A stretch of DNA of 64,000 nucleotides from Afipia sp. 1NLS2 (GTDB lineage: Bacteria; Pseudomonadota; Alphaproteobacteria; Rhizobiales; Xanthobacteraceae), in contig NZ_ADVZ01000005.1 in the NCBI RefSeq assembly GCF_000178995.1, positions 360,356 to 424,355 on the forward strand. Reading direction: 5' to 3'. A program made the position numbers and the translations under genes. Shown here one piece after another: positions 28,821-36,612 of this stretch (within the stretch, counting starts at the first letter, position 1; each line of letters begins with the position of its first letter). The notes beneath the pieces were generated by a model. It searched no databases. It saw nothing but the letters and a program-made list of their open reading frames with translations, and was not told where the DNA came from.

Positions 28821-28910
28821 TTATAGCCACCCGTTATTCAACTTGTATTCGACCGTCTGGACCCGGCGGCAGCTCTTGGGAAAAGCTGCTGCCGTATGGA
28901 GTAGATGCAT
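28821..28910 (-). CDS. Candidate 29-residue small protein in a terminator-ended unit
   Basis: ATG at 28910 opens a 29-codon frame, MHLLHTAAAFPKSCRRVQTV then EYKLNNGWL, ending in TAA at 28821. AAGGGAA lies about 10 nt upstream. A strong terminator follows 60 bp later. An internal stem (GGCAGC...GCTGCC) sits within the frame, so the transcript could also be a structured small RNA. No family recognised; I offer it because this 500-bp gap otherwise has no gene yet carries a clear minus-strand terminator. Confidence 0.4.
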   Translation of the reverse strand: MHLLHTAAAFPKSCRRVQTVEYKLNNGWL

Positions 28911-29107
28911 ACTACCCGGTTCCCTTGCGGCCTCAACTTCATAGTTAAATTTACCTTAACGCCACAAACCGGGGCTTAACCTCCCCCGGTTTCGCCCTTC
29001 GGCATGGACGCTGCACCGATCCTTGCGCACAACAACCAAGGGCCGCGCAGCGTGCGGGCTCGGGACACAACTGTCCCGTGTCTGGACCTGCCGGGTGGGT
29101 GATTAAC

Positions 29108-29665
29108 GTGAAGCATCCGTCGAACCGGGAATTCTTCGCATACTGGGACAAGGCCCGAGGCACATCGGCCGCCCCGGACCGCAGCAGCCTTGCGCCTGAG
29201 CCCGTGCGGCATCTGCTCGGCGACATCTTCGTGCTCGCCTACGATCCCGCCGCCGGATATCCGTTCCGTGTCGCGGGCACGCGGATTTGCGCCCGGCTCG
29301 GCCGCGACGTTAAGGGCGAAAGCTTCTCGTCGCTGTTCACGGGCGAGGCGCACCGGGAGATCGAGGATCTTCTCGGCATCGTCGCCGAGGAAACCATGCC
29401 GACGGTCGCGGGCGTCACAGCGGCGACGAGCGAGGGCGGCCTCGTGCATTTCGAACTGCTGCTCCTGCCCTTCAGCCCCCGTGCCCATACCCCGCTTAGT
29501 CTCACCGGCCAGATGGCAGCGCTGACGGAAGCCCCCGGCACACTGTCGCAGTTCGGCCTGACCTCCTGGCGCCATCTCGAACCCGAGATTCAACCGCGCG
29601 GGCCGCGTATGCTGCGCAAGCTCGAAATCGCGCGCGGCTTCATGGTCTATGAGGGCCTGCGGTAG
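29108..29665 (+). CDS. PAS_5 (PF07310-like) domain protein
   Basis: 185 residues, GTG start at 29108 giving the family-typical N-terminus (M)KHPSNREFFAYWDKARG; the frame could be extended to 29078 without improvement. Core features: PDRSSLAPEPVRHLLGDIFV, FRVAGTRICARLGRDVKGES, FELLLLPF and a C-terminal RGFMVYEGLR. This PAS-like family is abundant in Rhizobiales and Caulobacterales, usually as a single-domain cytoplasmic protein; ligand and partner are mostly unknown. Confidence 0.85.
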   Translation: MKHPSNREFFAYWDKARGTSAAPDRSSLAPEPVRHLLGDIFVLAYDPAAGYPFRVAGTRICARLGRDVKGESFSSLFTGEAHREIEDLLGIVAEETMPTVAGVTAATSEGGLVHFELLLLPFSPRAHTPLSLTGQMAALTEAPGTLSQFGLTSWRHLEPEIQPRGPRMLRKLEIARGFMVYEGLR

Positions 29666-29700
29666 AGGCGTATCGCCTTTTCGACCCGATCGTTTCGCTT

Positions 29701-30276
29701 TCAGTGGAAGCGCTCGCCGCGGTCAAGCTGGGCGAGGATTTGCGCCGATCTCTTGGCGCGTGTCTCGGGGCGCTTCGCCGTGTGAAGCCGATAGTAGATC
29801 GAATAGAGATTCTTGCGATCCAGCGTCTGGAAGAACGCCTTGGCGGCGGGCATCGTCTCCAGCGCATCCAGAAAATCTTGCGGGATGGTCATGGCCGCTG
29901 ACCCTGCATAGGCGCTGTCCCATCGGCCATCCGCCTTTGCAGCTTCGATATGGGTCAATCCGGCAGGCATCATCCGCCCTTCCGCGATAAGCCTCATCGC
30001 ATGTTCGCGGTTCTTGGCGGACCAATTCGACTTTGGCTTCCTCGGCGTCAGGCGCTGCAAATACGAAGCCTCGTCCACCGGCAACTTCTGTCCATCGATC
30101 CAACCGAAGCGGATCGCTTCGATCACGCAGTCAGTCCACGTCACTGACCGCCTGCCCGATTTAGCCTTGAAGATATGCACCCAAAGTTCGCCGCTATGCT
30201 GGAAGTGGCTCATCAGCCACTCGCCCAGCTCTGCGGCATCCTGAAATGCAATCGGCTTCCGTTCGTTCTTGGCCAT
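29701..30276 (-). CDS. YdeI/OmpD-associated (YdeI-DUF1801-like) family protein
   Basis: 191 residues from the ATG at 30276. GGAGGA is almost adjacent to it, and a TTG eight codons upstream (30300) is the alternative. Family features are GELWVHIFKAKSGRRSVTWTD, EAIRFGWIDGQ, RLTPRKPKSNWSAKNREHA and a C-terminal YSIYYRLHTAKRPETRAKR. Small cytoplasmic proteins of this family are widespread, sometimes linked with antimicrobial peptide resistance, but the activity is unknown. Confidence 0.85.
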   Translation of the reverse strand: MAKNERKPIAFQDAAELGEWLMSHFQHSGELWVHIFKAKSGRRSVTWTDCVIEAIRFGWIDGQKLPVDEASYLQRLTPRKPKSNWSAKNREHAMRLIAEGRMMPAGLTHIEAAKADGRWDSAYAGSAAMTIPQDFLDALETMPAAKAFFQTLDRKNLYSIYYRLHTAKRPETRAKRSAQILAQLDRGERFH

Positions 30277-30514
30277 TCCTCCGGTTAGCAGAACCGGCAA
30301 TACGCCGGAAGGGAAGCCGCATTAACTCGAAGCCATTGATTTCATTGGAGCGAGTGCGCCAAACCACCCCCGCCGCCCCCATTGGCCGCCTTTCAGCGGC
30401 GCCCATCGCTGCATTGGACGACACCGGTATAAGCTGCAAATCCTGCGATCCCCAGCGATGGAAGCTTCGAGCCCGGCTTTTGGGGTTCCGGATGCCCTTC
30501 GATGGCGAGGATGG

Positions 30515-32617
30515 TCAAACACCGACAGACAGTTCAGCCGGCGGCAAGCCCGAAGCCTGACGCTGATACATAGCCTCGTACAGGCTTTCCAGATCGGCCG
30601 TGAACCGTTTGATGTCGAATAATGGGCTTGTCCGAACATACTCGACAAGCCTCTTGCGAATGCCGTCGAGCCGGTCAGCGTCCGTCGCAAGAGCGACGGC
30701 GCGTTCGACGTATTCTTCCCGCGAGAACGTCACAAGTCCGTCCTGAAGGCCGACCGTGGTTAGGATGCTTGCCGCCACACGCCCCGCGAACGCCTCGCCC
30801 TGAAGCGTCAGGACAGGCAGGCCGGCCAAGAGGGCGTCGCTGGTCGTGGTGTGAGCGTTGTACGGCAGAGTGTCGAGAAACAAGTCCGCAAGCCTGTGCC
30901 TGGCAAGATGGCGTGGAAGGTCGGCTCTGGGAGCGAAGACAAGGCGGTTTGGATTAATTCCGCGCGCCGACGCTTCCCGTCGTAAGTTTTGCGCGACGAC
31001 GTCGCTGTTTTTCAATAGCCATAGGACGCTGCCCGGAACGCGGCGCAGGATCGTCATCCAATCAGTAAAAGTACCCGGATTGATCTTGTTGTTGTTGTTG
31101 AAGGAGCAAAACACAAACCCAGCATCAGGCAGGCCGTGGTCCCGCCTGAATACAGGATCGTTTGGGATAACGCGCGTTGTCGTGTCGTTCACCTGATAAC
31201 AATTCGGCAGATAGGCCAAATGCTCCGCGAAGTTTGCGCGCTGCGCCGGCGGCACGACGATCTTGTCGGCGATCAGATAGTCGATGAAGCTGGCGCCCAT
31301 TGTTGAAGGATAACCGAGATACGCAACTTGGATCGGCGCGACCCGCGCCGCAAAGATGTCCGAGCGAGGCTCTTGAGCGTAGCCGTTCAAGTCGATCGCG
31401 ATGTCGATCTGCTGTGCGCGCACGATCTGCACGCAGCTTTCAATCGAGACGCGCGGGCCCAGCTCGAACCATCCGTCGAACGATTTTCGAACGCGGTTCG
31501 TTATATCTCCGAACCTCGCAGGGCCAACGGGAAAACCGATAACGTCGAACTTCGACCGGTCATGCAGCTCGAACAGCCTTGCGATTAGAAAAGAGGTCGC
31601 GTGGTCGCCGAAATCGGAAGAGAAATAGCCGATCCGGATTTTGCCGGTACGAGCGCCGCTCTTCAGCGGCGCGGTTGATGCCGTAGAATACATCAAGTCG
31701 GCGTAAGCGCGTGATGCCTTCAGATGCATCGCCGGTTCATCGAATGCATATAGAAAGTGCGTCGGCGCAGATGGGTAACGCCCCTCTGCGATTCCGCGCC
31801 TCATTTCGCGGACATCTTCTTCTCGATGGCTCCAATCACAAAGCATCGCCGCAACGCCAAATCGATCGCCGCGCAAAAAGCGCTGATGTGGGTCTAGCGA
31901 TAACGCTCGCTCGAAATTCGGAAGCGCTCTCTCAAAGTCTTTCATCGCCAAGAAAGCGCCGCCGCGCCCGGCCCATGCGTCGGCGAGGCCCGGCGAAATC
32001 TCGATCGCCCGGTCAAACGCGCTGACCGCTTCGGCGTAAGATTTGTGAGAAGAAACGAGGGCGTTTCCGAGCCCCGCCCACGCACTCGCAAGCTTCGGAT
32101 TTTGGGAAAGCAGCCGCTCGAAGATGGGGAAAGCTTCGTCAAAGCGTTGCGCTTGAGCGAGTGCGGTTGCGCGCCCCAGCGCGGCATCTTCGCTCTGCGG
32201 GTCTGCCGACAGAAGACGATCATAGACCGCCAGCGCTTCGTCAAAACGGCAAAGGCGACGCAGAGCATTCCCGCGCGTCAGTTGCGCATCGATCGATGAA
32301 GGATCGATTTTCAGCGCATCGTCAGTGACCTTAATCGCTTCCGAATAGCGGCCGAGCCGCCCCAGCGCGAAGCCGAGCGTGTTCAGAACGTCAGCGCTTG
32401 GCGGCCCGACCGCGACCGCTTGTTCAGCCCTTTCGCGCCCCTCTTCGAAGTGCCCCTGATGCACCAAGACTGCAGCGAGGTTCGCCAGCGACGGGCCGTG
32501 TGCCGGCACGATTTTAAGGGTCGCTCTGAAATAGCGATCAGCGTTCGCAAGGTCGCCTCGATCGAGACAGTCCAACGCGGTAAAAAAATTCTGTTTCGCT
32601 AAATCTTCCCCAGACAT
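30515..32617 (-). CDS. TPR repeat protein with O-GlcNAc-transferase-like (GT41) catalytic domain
   Basis: 700 residues. About seven tetratricopeptide repeats occupy 1-260, one with a Lys insertion (SSHKSYAEAV). The catalytic region (about 325-690) has GT41 signatures: IGYFSSDFGDHATSFLIARL, DIAIDLNGYAQEPRSDIF, PIQVAYLGYPSTMGASFIDY, FCSFNNNNKINPGTF and LFLDTLPYNAHTTTSDALLAG. The UDP-sugar site residues (YLGYPSTMG, LPYNAHTT) look intact. Such enzymes O- or N-glycosylate proteins in the cytoplasm; in bacteria they often modify flagellins or adhesins, not seen in this window. A terminator unit lies just upstream. Confidence 0.9.
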   Translation of the reverse strand: MSGEDLAKQNFFTALDCLDRGDLANADRYFRATLKIVPAHGPSLANLAAVLVHQGHFEEGRERAEQAVAVGPPSADVLNTLGFALGRLGRYSEAIKVTDDALKIDPSSIDAQLTRGNALRRLCRFDEALAVYDRLLSADPQSEDAALGRATALAQAQRFDEAFPIFERLLSQNPKLASAWAGLGNALVSSHKSYAEAVSAFDRAIEISPGLADAWAGRGGAFLAMKDFERALPNFERALSLDPHQRFLRGDRFGVAAMLCDWSHREEDVREMRRGIAEGRYPSAPTHFLYAFDEPAMHLKASRAYADLMYSTASTAPLKSGARTGKIRIGYFSSDFGDHATSFLIARLFELHDRSKFDVIGFPVGPARFGDITNRVRKSFDGWFELGPRVSIESCVQIVRAQQIDIAIDLNGYAQEPRSDIFAARVAPIQVAYLGYPSTMGASFIDYLIADKIVVPPAQRANFAEHLAYLPNCYQVNDTTTRVIPNDPVFRRDHGLPDAGFVFCSFNNNNKINPGTFTDWMTILRRVPGSVLWLLKNSDVVAQNLRREASARGINPNRLVFAPRADLPRHLARHRLADLFLDTLPYNAHTTTSDALLAGLPVLTLQGEAFAGRVAASILTTVGLQDGLVTFSREEYVERAVALATDADRLDGIRKRLVEYVRTSPLFDIKRFTADLESLYEAMYQRQASGLPPAELSVGV

Positions 32618-32659
32618 AGCCCACTTTTACGGCTCCACCAGGCGATTTCAAAGGTCCTA

Positions 32660-32698
32660 AAACGCAAAAGCCCCCGTCCTCGAAAGGGAAACGGGGCT
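32660..32698 (-). terminator. Terminator upstream of the GT41 gene, minus strand
   Basis: AGCCCCCGT (32669-32677) and ACGGGGCT (32691-32698) pair; on the minus strand the hairpin is followed by TTTTGCGTTTT. It ends a transcript coming from about 32.85 kb, before the GT41 gene begins at 32617. Confidence 0.6.
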
Positions 32699-32735
32699 AG
32701 TTCGGGGATGGGGCCGGTTCGTTCGAAGACAACAT

Positions 32736-32852
32736 TCATGAAGCGGCATACCACAAGCCCGTCCGGCCATAGATCGGACCGTTTCCGATCTGGGCTGCGG
32801 CATAAGCGACTACGCTGTCGCCTCACACGCAGAGCACGGCAGCGAATAACAT
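32736..32852 (-). pseudogene. Possible small exported peptide gene interrupted by one in-frame TGA
   Basis: From ATG 32852 the frame reads MLFAAVLCV, then TGA (32823-32825), then 28 more codons (GDSVVAYAAAQIGNGPIYGR then TGLWYAAS) to a TGA at 32736. The second part has a protein-like composition and a terminator follows it. One point mutation would restore a 38-residue protein with a hydrophobic start. It could equally be chance. No Sec machinery or SECIS-like element is evident. This 321-bp gap holds nothing else except the PilZ promoter region. Confidence 0.25.
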
Positions 32853-32938
32853 AAAATATATCAATATGTTAGTGGTAAAACTTTTTAACTCCGCATTAAC
32901 CCTGACGCCCGTATGGTTCGCTCTTACCGTGTCCGGGC

Positions 32939-33559
32939 GTGGCGATGGCGTTGGTACAAAGACATTTTCAGCCACAGGCTGAGGAACGGCGGCACTTCCA
33001 GCGGGTGAAAATTCACCTGCTTGGCCGGTACATGCTGTCCGATCGCCGCGAATATCCCTGTCAGGCCATCAACATGTCCCCCGGCGGCCTCGCGCTGCTG
33101 GCGCCCGGCATCGGCAATCTCGGCGAGCGTGTCGTCGCCTATCTCGATCATATCGGCCGCGTCGAAGGCAAGATCACCCGCCTGCTCGACAACGGCTTCG
33201 CCATGACCGTGAGCGCCACGCCGCGCAAGCGCGAGAAGCTCGCCGCCCAGCTCACCTGGCTCGCCAACCGTGAAATCCTCAATCTGCCCGAGGATCGCCG
33301 CCACGATCGTATCGTGCCGCGCAACGCGATGGGCTGGCTCAGGCTCGAAGGCGGCGGCGAGATGCAATGCCGCATCATCGACCTGTCGCTCTCCGGCGCG
33401 GCGTTGTCCGGCCAGATGCGCCCCGAAGTCGGCAGCCACGTCATGCTCGGCCGCGTCGCCGCGCGCGTCGTCCGTCATCTCGAGGAAGGCTTCGCCATCG
33501 AGTTCAATCACCCGCAGGTGCTTGAAACCGTCGAGGACAACGTCACCGCACGGGACTAG
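32939..33559 (+). CDS. Double PilZ-domain protein
   Basis: 206 residues, GTG start (ATG two codons later). Two PilZ-like domains: the first has ERRHFQRVKIHLLGRY (Arg-rich motif, about 16-31) and INMSPGGLAL (44-53); the second has RHDRIVPRNAMGWLRL and IIDLSLSGAAL. The first carries the RxxxR and (D/N)xSxxG elements of c-di-GMP receptors, the second a more divergent Arg motif. Cytoplasmic. Probable c-di-GMP effector, with the PAS-GGDEF-EAL protein of this window as a conceivable source of signal (inference). Confidence 0.88.
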   Translation: MAMALVQRHFQPQAEERRHFQRVKIHLLGRYMLSDRREYPCQAINMSPGGLALLAPGIGNLGERVVAYLDHIGRVEGKITRLLDNGFAMTVSATPRKREKLAAQLTWLANREILNLPEDRRHDRIVPRNAMGWLRLEGGGEMQCRIIDLSLSGAALSGQMRPEVGSHVMLGRVAARVVRHLEEGFAIEFNHPQVLETVEDNVTARD

Positions 33560-33708
33560 ACCTTCCCTGCTCTGCAGGATGCCATCCGGACGACCCCTGT
33601 CCGGAGGCGCTGTGCCTTATTGTCGGCCGAATAAACATGTACTAGAAATACATATTATATTCGCGCGCCGCCCTATGGAGCGTGGCCTGACATGTCCCGG
33701 AGGATGCG

Positions 33709-34338
33709 ATGGGCTTTCCTTCCTTCTTTGCCGATGTCCCGACGATCACGCTGCGTGATCCTCTGGCCATCTTTCTCGGCGCCTCGGATGATGGCGTCAT
33801 CACCTACACCTACGCCGATGCCGTAAAACTCGCGGGCCATTCCTGCCCAACCGTCGCCGGCGCGTACCTGATGATGCGCGCCGGCCTTCGCGCGCTCTAT
33901 GGCGACGAGATGCCCGCGCGCGGCGGCATCGAGGTGTATCTGCGCGACCCGCGCAATGAGGGCACCACCGGCGTCATTGCCGCCGTCGCGACGCTCCTCA
34001 CCGGAGCCGCCCCCGAAACAGGCTTCGGCGGCATCGGCGCAAAAAGCCGTTTCGCGCGCCGTGACCTTCAGCATTTCGAAGCCCCGATCGACGGCCTGAT
34101 AGCCCTGCGCCGCACGGATAACGGGCGCGGCGTCACGCTCGATCTCAACACCGGCGCGGTGCCGTCGGCTCCCGAGATGCAGGCGGTGTTTCCGCGAGTC
34201 ATTGCCGAGCAGGCCAGCGAGGATGAGCAGGCACGCTTCGCGGCGCTCTGGCAGGATCGCGTCGAGCGGATGCTGATCCGGCATGCGGACGATCCGGCGC
34301 TGGTGCAGGTCGATGAGTGGACGGCCGCAGCCGCCTGA
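33709..34338 (+). CDS. FmdE-domain-like protein
   Basis: 209 residues. The segment AVKLAGHSCPTVAGAYLMMRAGLRAL (about 43-68) resembles the FmdE domain signature, GHxCPxxxxG, in which the Cys-containing loop may bind metal. The rest has EVYLRDPRNEGTTGVIAAVATLLTG and DLNTGAVP. No signal peptide. Homologues in anaerobes sit with formylmethanofuran dehydrogenase or molybdenum genes, but small stand-alone versions in alphaproteobacteria have no known function. It converges with the SGNH hydrolase gene (20 bp). Confidence 0.65.
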   Translation: MGFPSFFADVPTITLRDPLAIFLGASDDGVITYTYADAVKLAGHSCPTVAGAYLMMRAGLRALYGDEMPARGGIEVYLRDPRNEGTTGVIAAVATLLTGAAPETGFGGIGAKSRFARRDLQHFEAPIDGLIALRRTDNGRGVTLDLNTGAVPSAPEMQAVFPRVIAEQASEDEQARFAALWQDRVERMLIRHADDPALVQVDEWTAAAA

Positions 34339-34358
34339 GGTGCCTCGCCGTTCGCTCG

Positions 34359-34892
34359 CTACTTGCCGCGTGCGGCGGCCATCACCTGGGGCGCGAGCCA
34401 AGCCGCGAACGCCGCGTGTCCCTGCGCATTGAAATGCTGGCCATCGGGATCACGCGTATTTTTCGGCGCGATCTGTCCGAGATGGCCGAGCATGATCACC
34501 TTGATGTGGCGGGCCGCCAGACGGTGTTTGATCTCCGCGATGTTGCCTTGCCGTGAGGCTCCCTCTCCGCGCCGCGCATCGTTGCCGCCCGGCTGCAGAA
34601 TGACGATCATCGTCCCATTCGGCACAGCGGAATTCAGCCGCGCCAGCATGCCGCCGGTGGTGTCGCCGGGAATTCCCGCATTGGCGACATGCGCGGACAC
34701 GCCCTTGGCCGCGAGCAGTCTTTGCAGTTGCGCCGGATAAGCCTGCGACGAGGGCACGCCTCCGTTGGTGCGTCCCCGTCCCGAACCGTAGGTGTTGCTC
34801 GCGCCCAGTGCGACAATATTCACTTCCGCTCCCTGCGCGGCGGTCGCAAACAGCGCCGCCGCCGCGGCCACTCCCAAAACCCAGCCCTTCAT
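34359..34892 (-). CDS. Periplasmic SGNH/GDSL-type esterase (TesA-like)
   Basis: 177 residues with a signal peptide (MKGWVLGVAAAAALFATAAQG, cleaving after AQG). SGNH blocks: I, ALGASNTYG with the nucleophile S32 (GDSL replaced by GASN); II, NAGIPGDTTGG; III, QPGGNDARRG; V, DGQHFNAQGH with Asp and His. This resembles TesA-type lysophospholipase/thioesterases, which are multifunctional. Exported, single gene with a terminator-free convergent neighbour. Confidence 0.88.
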   Translation of the reverse strand: MKGWVLGVAAAAALFATAAQGAEVNIVALGASNTYGSGRGRTNGGVPSSQAYPAQLQRLLAAKGVSAHVANAGIPGDTTGGMLARLNSAVPNGTMIVILQPGGNDARRGEGASRQGNIAEIKHRLAARHIKVIMLGHLGQIAPKNTRDPDGQHFNAQGHAAFAAWLAPQVMAAARGK

Positions 34893-34962
34893 GGACGGTC
34901 TCCCTCTTCCCCGCCGCGAACGCTATGCCGCGCCGGAAAAGCCGTAAAGGCCGTAAAGGCGC

Positions 34963-35298
34963 TCAACCGGCGGCAGCTTTTGCTTCCTCAAGCGCAAGCG
35001 CCGAATGCGCATAGGCCCCACCGGCGCGCATTTCGGCAGCGACCCAGATCGCTTCCATCAGTTCCTGTCGCGTCGCGCCATGGCGTAATGCAGCCTTGGT
35101 GTGGCCCTTGATGCAGTAAGGACATTGCGTAACGTGCGCCACGGCCACGGCAATGAGCTGCTTCACCTTCACCGGCAGCGCGCCTTCGGCAAACACCTTC
35201 TGGCTGAAAGCCTGAAAGGCAGCCTCGGTGTCAGGGGTCAGCTCGCGGCGCATCTTTCCGAACTCAGCGGTCGAGGTTGGGTACATTCCATCGGACAT
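34963..35298 (-). CDS. Carboxymuconolactone decarboxylase/AhpD-like protein
   Basis: 111 residues from the ATG at 35298, chosen because CAGGAGA lies 8 nt upstream; the longer frame to 35388 lacks a signal. The AhpD-type core includes the CxxC-H motif HVTQCPYCIKGHTKAAL (Cys pair and His) and VKVKQLIAVAVAH. Members are peroxidase-cycle disulfide reductases or decarboxylase relatives; the CPYC-H motif favours AhpD-like redox activity. Partner peroxiredoxin not in this window. Confidence 0.88.
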   Translation of the reverse strand: MSDGMYPTSTAEFGKMRRELTPDTEAAFQAFSQKVFAEGALPVKVKQLIAVAVAHVTQCPYCIKGHTKAALRHGATRQELMEAIWVAAEMRAGGAYAHSALALEEAKAAAG

Positions 35299-35653
35299 CG
35301 ATATTTCTCCTGTGTGGCAATCCTGTGCGAGCGTCATCGTAGACCCTCGCCCCATGCAGCCCCAAAGAATTAAGCCGCAGCAGCGCATCGCTTTTGCCGA
35401 TGCATGAAGCCTGTTGAATCGATGGACCTGAACCGCGCATCAAGGCATGCGCATGCAAGCCGCTTCGCGCCAGCGTCACCACCGGGTAAAGCCGTGCGGT
35501 TAGCGCTTTCTCACCATTGTCACCGGACGGGGCACTCATCGCCTCGGCAAATCGGGCCCGAGCTACTTTCGGACCACTCTTCAAGCTCTCGCGAAGGCTC
35601 CGTTCCCTTGGGCGAGGCGTGAGAATTCAATCGCTTGAGAGACAATCGATACA
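35299..35653. other. Intergenic stretch without a recognised gene
   Basis: Divergent region between the AhpD-like gene and the peptidase gene. I see no coding frame with a plausible start and RBS and no RNA gene. It becomes AT-rich towards 35640, where the palindrome cluster begins. Confidence 0.5.
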
Positions 35654-35731
35654 ATTTGAATCAAATCCCGATCGTTCAAATTTGAGCTTTATTTGAATCG
35701 ACATTGATTCAAACAAGCCTTTGATTTGTCG
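35654..35731. promoter_or_regulatory. Cluster of TTTGA/TCAAA palindromes, possible operator array
   Basis: ATTTGAATCAAAT (35654-35666), TCAAATTTGA (35676-35685), ATTTGAATCG (35691-35700), CGACATTGATTCAAA (35699-35713) and TTTGATTTG (35720-35728) repeat the same half-site in both orientations within 78 bp, in a local AT-rich patch of an otherwise GC-rich region. The arrangement fits cooperative binding by a dimeric regulator or a nucleoid protein. Regulator unknown. Confidence 0.45.
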
Positions 35732-35790
35732 ATCATTTCAGTCAATTGCCGCGACGTGATTTAGCTGCGGCGCAAAGCCTCCCTGCCACA

Positions 35791-35818
35791 GTGGCCCCAA
35801 CAAAAAAACGGGGGCCAC
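35791..35818 (+). promoter_or_regulatory. Hairpin occluding the ribosome binding site of the peptidase gene
   Basis: GTGGCCCC (35791-35798) and GGGGCCAC (35811-35818) form a perfect 8-bp GC-rich stem around a loop AACAAAAAAACG. The G-run that would serve as Shine-Dalgarno (35810-35814) lies inside the 3' arm, 2 nt before the ATG at 35820. Translation would need the stem to open. Inference from sequence. Confidence 0.5.
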
Positions 35819-35819
35819 A

Positions 35820-36467
35820 ATGGTTTCAATTCGTGGATGGGGCGTATGTCTGGCGATCGCCGCCGGGCTGACAGGTTTTTCCAGTGCTTCGCAGGCAGCC
35901 AGCCGGATCGCTCCGGCCGCGCCGCAGAGTCACGTTCTTTATGCAAGCCTCGGCGACACCGCCCGCGCGCCGATCGGCTGGGTCGAGTTCTGCGCCGAGA
36001 ACGCCGCCGACTGCAAGGGCGGCGCCACGCAGGCCCGCGACATCGTCATGACCCAGACCGCATGGAAGGATCTCGTGCGCGTCAATCGCTGGGTCAACGA
36101 GAACGTCAAGCCGATGACCGACATGGAGCATTGGGGCGTTGTCGAAAAGTGGTCGTATCCGACCGACGGCTACGGCGACTGCGAAGATTACGTCCTGATG
36201 AAGCGCAAGATGCTGATCGACGCCGGCTGGCCGCGCGAAGCGCTGCTTGTGACGGTGGTGCGCGACCGCAAGGGCGAAGGCCATGCCGTTCTCACGGTGA
36301 AGTCCGACAAGGGCGAGTTCGTTCTCGACAACCAGAACGAGGACGTCGTGGCCTGGACCGACACCGGCTACCGCTTTGTCAAACGCCAGTCGCAAACCGA
36401 CCCGAATGTGTGGGTCTCGCTTGGCGACAACCGCCCGGCTGTCGTCACCGCCACGTCAACAAACTGA
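35820..36467 (+). CDS. Periplasmic transglutaminase-like cysteine peptidase (BTLCP, DUF920 type)
   Basis: 215 residues with a signal peptide (about 1-27, cleaving at SQA-ASR). Catalytic triad candidates: C121 in YGDCEDYVLMKR, H155 in GEGHAVLTV and D170 in FVLDNQ. The family (PF06035) includes LapG-type proteases that release surface adhesins under c-di-GMP control, but most alphaproteobacterial members lack a LapD partner, and none is seen here. The start codon directly follows a hairpin, and an AT-rich palindrome cluster precedes it, suggesting control at both transcription and translation. Confidence 0.9.
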   Translation: MVSIRGWGVCLAIAAGLTGFSSASQAASRIAPAAPQSHVLYASLGDTARAPIGWVEFCAENAADCKGGATQARDIVMTQTAWKDLVRVNRWVNENVKPMTDMEHWGVVEKWSYPTDGYGDCEDYVLMKRKMLIDAGWPREALLVTVVRDRKGEGHAVLTVKSDKGEFVLDNQNEDVVAWTDTGYRFVKRQSQTDPNVWVSLGDNRPAVVTATSTN

Positions 36468-36526
36468 GGTTCCTACTCGCGTCCCGGTCACATCCCCACC
36501 CCTCCCCGTCCGAGACCGGTTCGCGC

Positions 36527-36565
36527 GCGGCCAGCTTCTTCCCCGGAAGCTGGCCGCAACCCTTT
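36527..36565 (+). terminator. Terminator after the BTLCP gene
   Basis: GCGGCCAGCTTC (36527-36538) and GAAGCTGGCCGC (36546-36557) form a perfect 12-bp stem with loop TTCCCCG, followed by AACCCTTTT. A strong stem with a modest U-tract; it separates two convergent genes. Confidence 0.65.
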
Positions 36566-36612
36566 TGGCGCTCACAAATCCCGGGGCGCGGCTCGCGTTC
36601 AGCTGATCGTCT

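Noticed and set aside
28731..28990. 6S RNA or another named small RNA in the rhomboid-PAS gap
   Set aside because: I could not match the expected long closing stem with a central bubble, so it is left as an unnamed unit.
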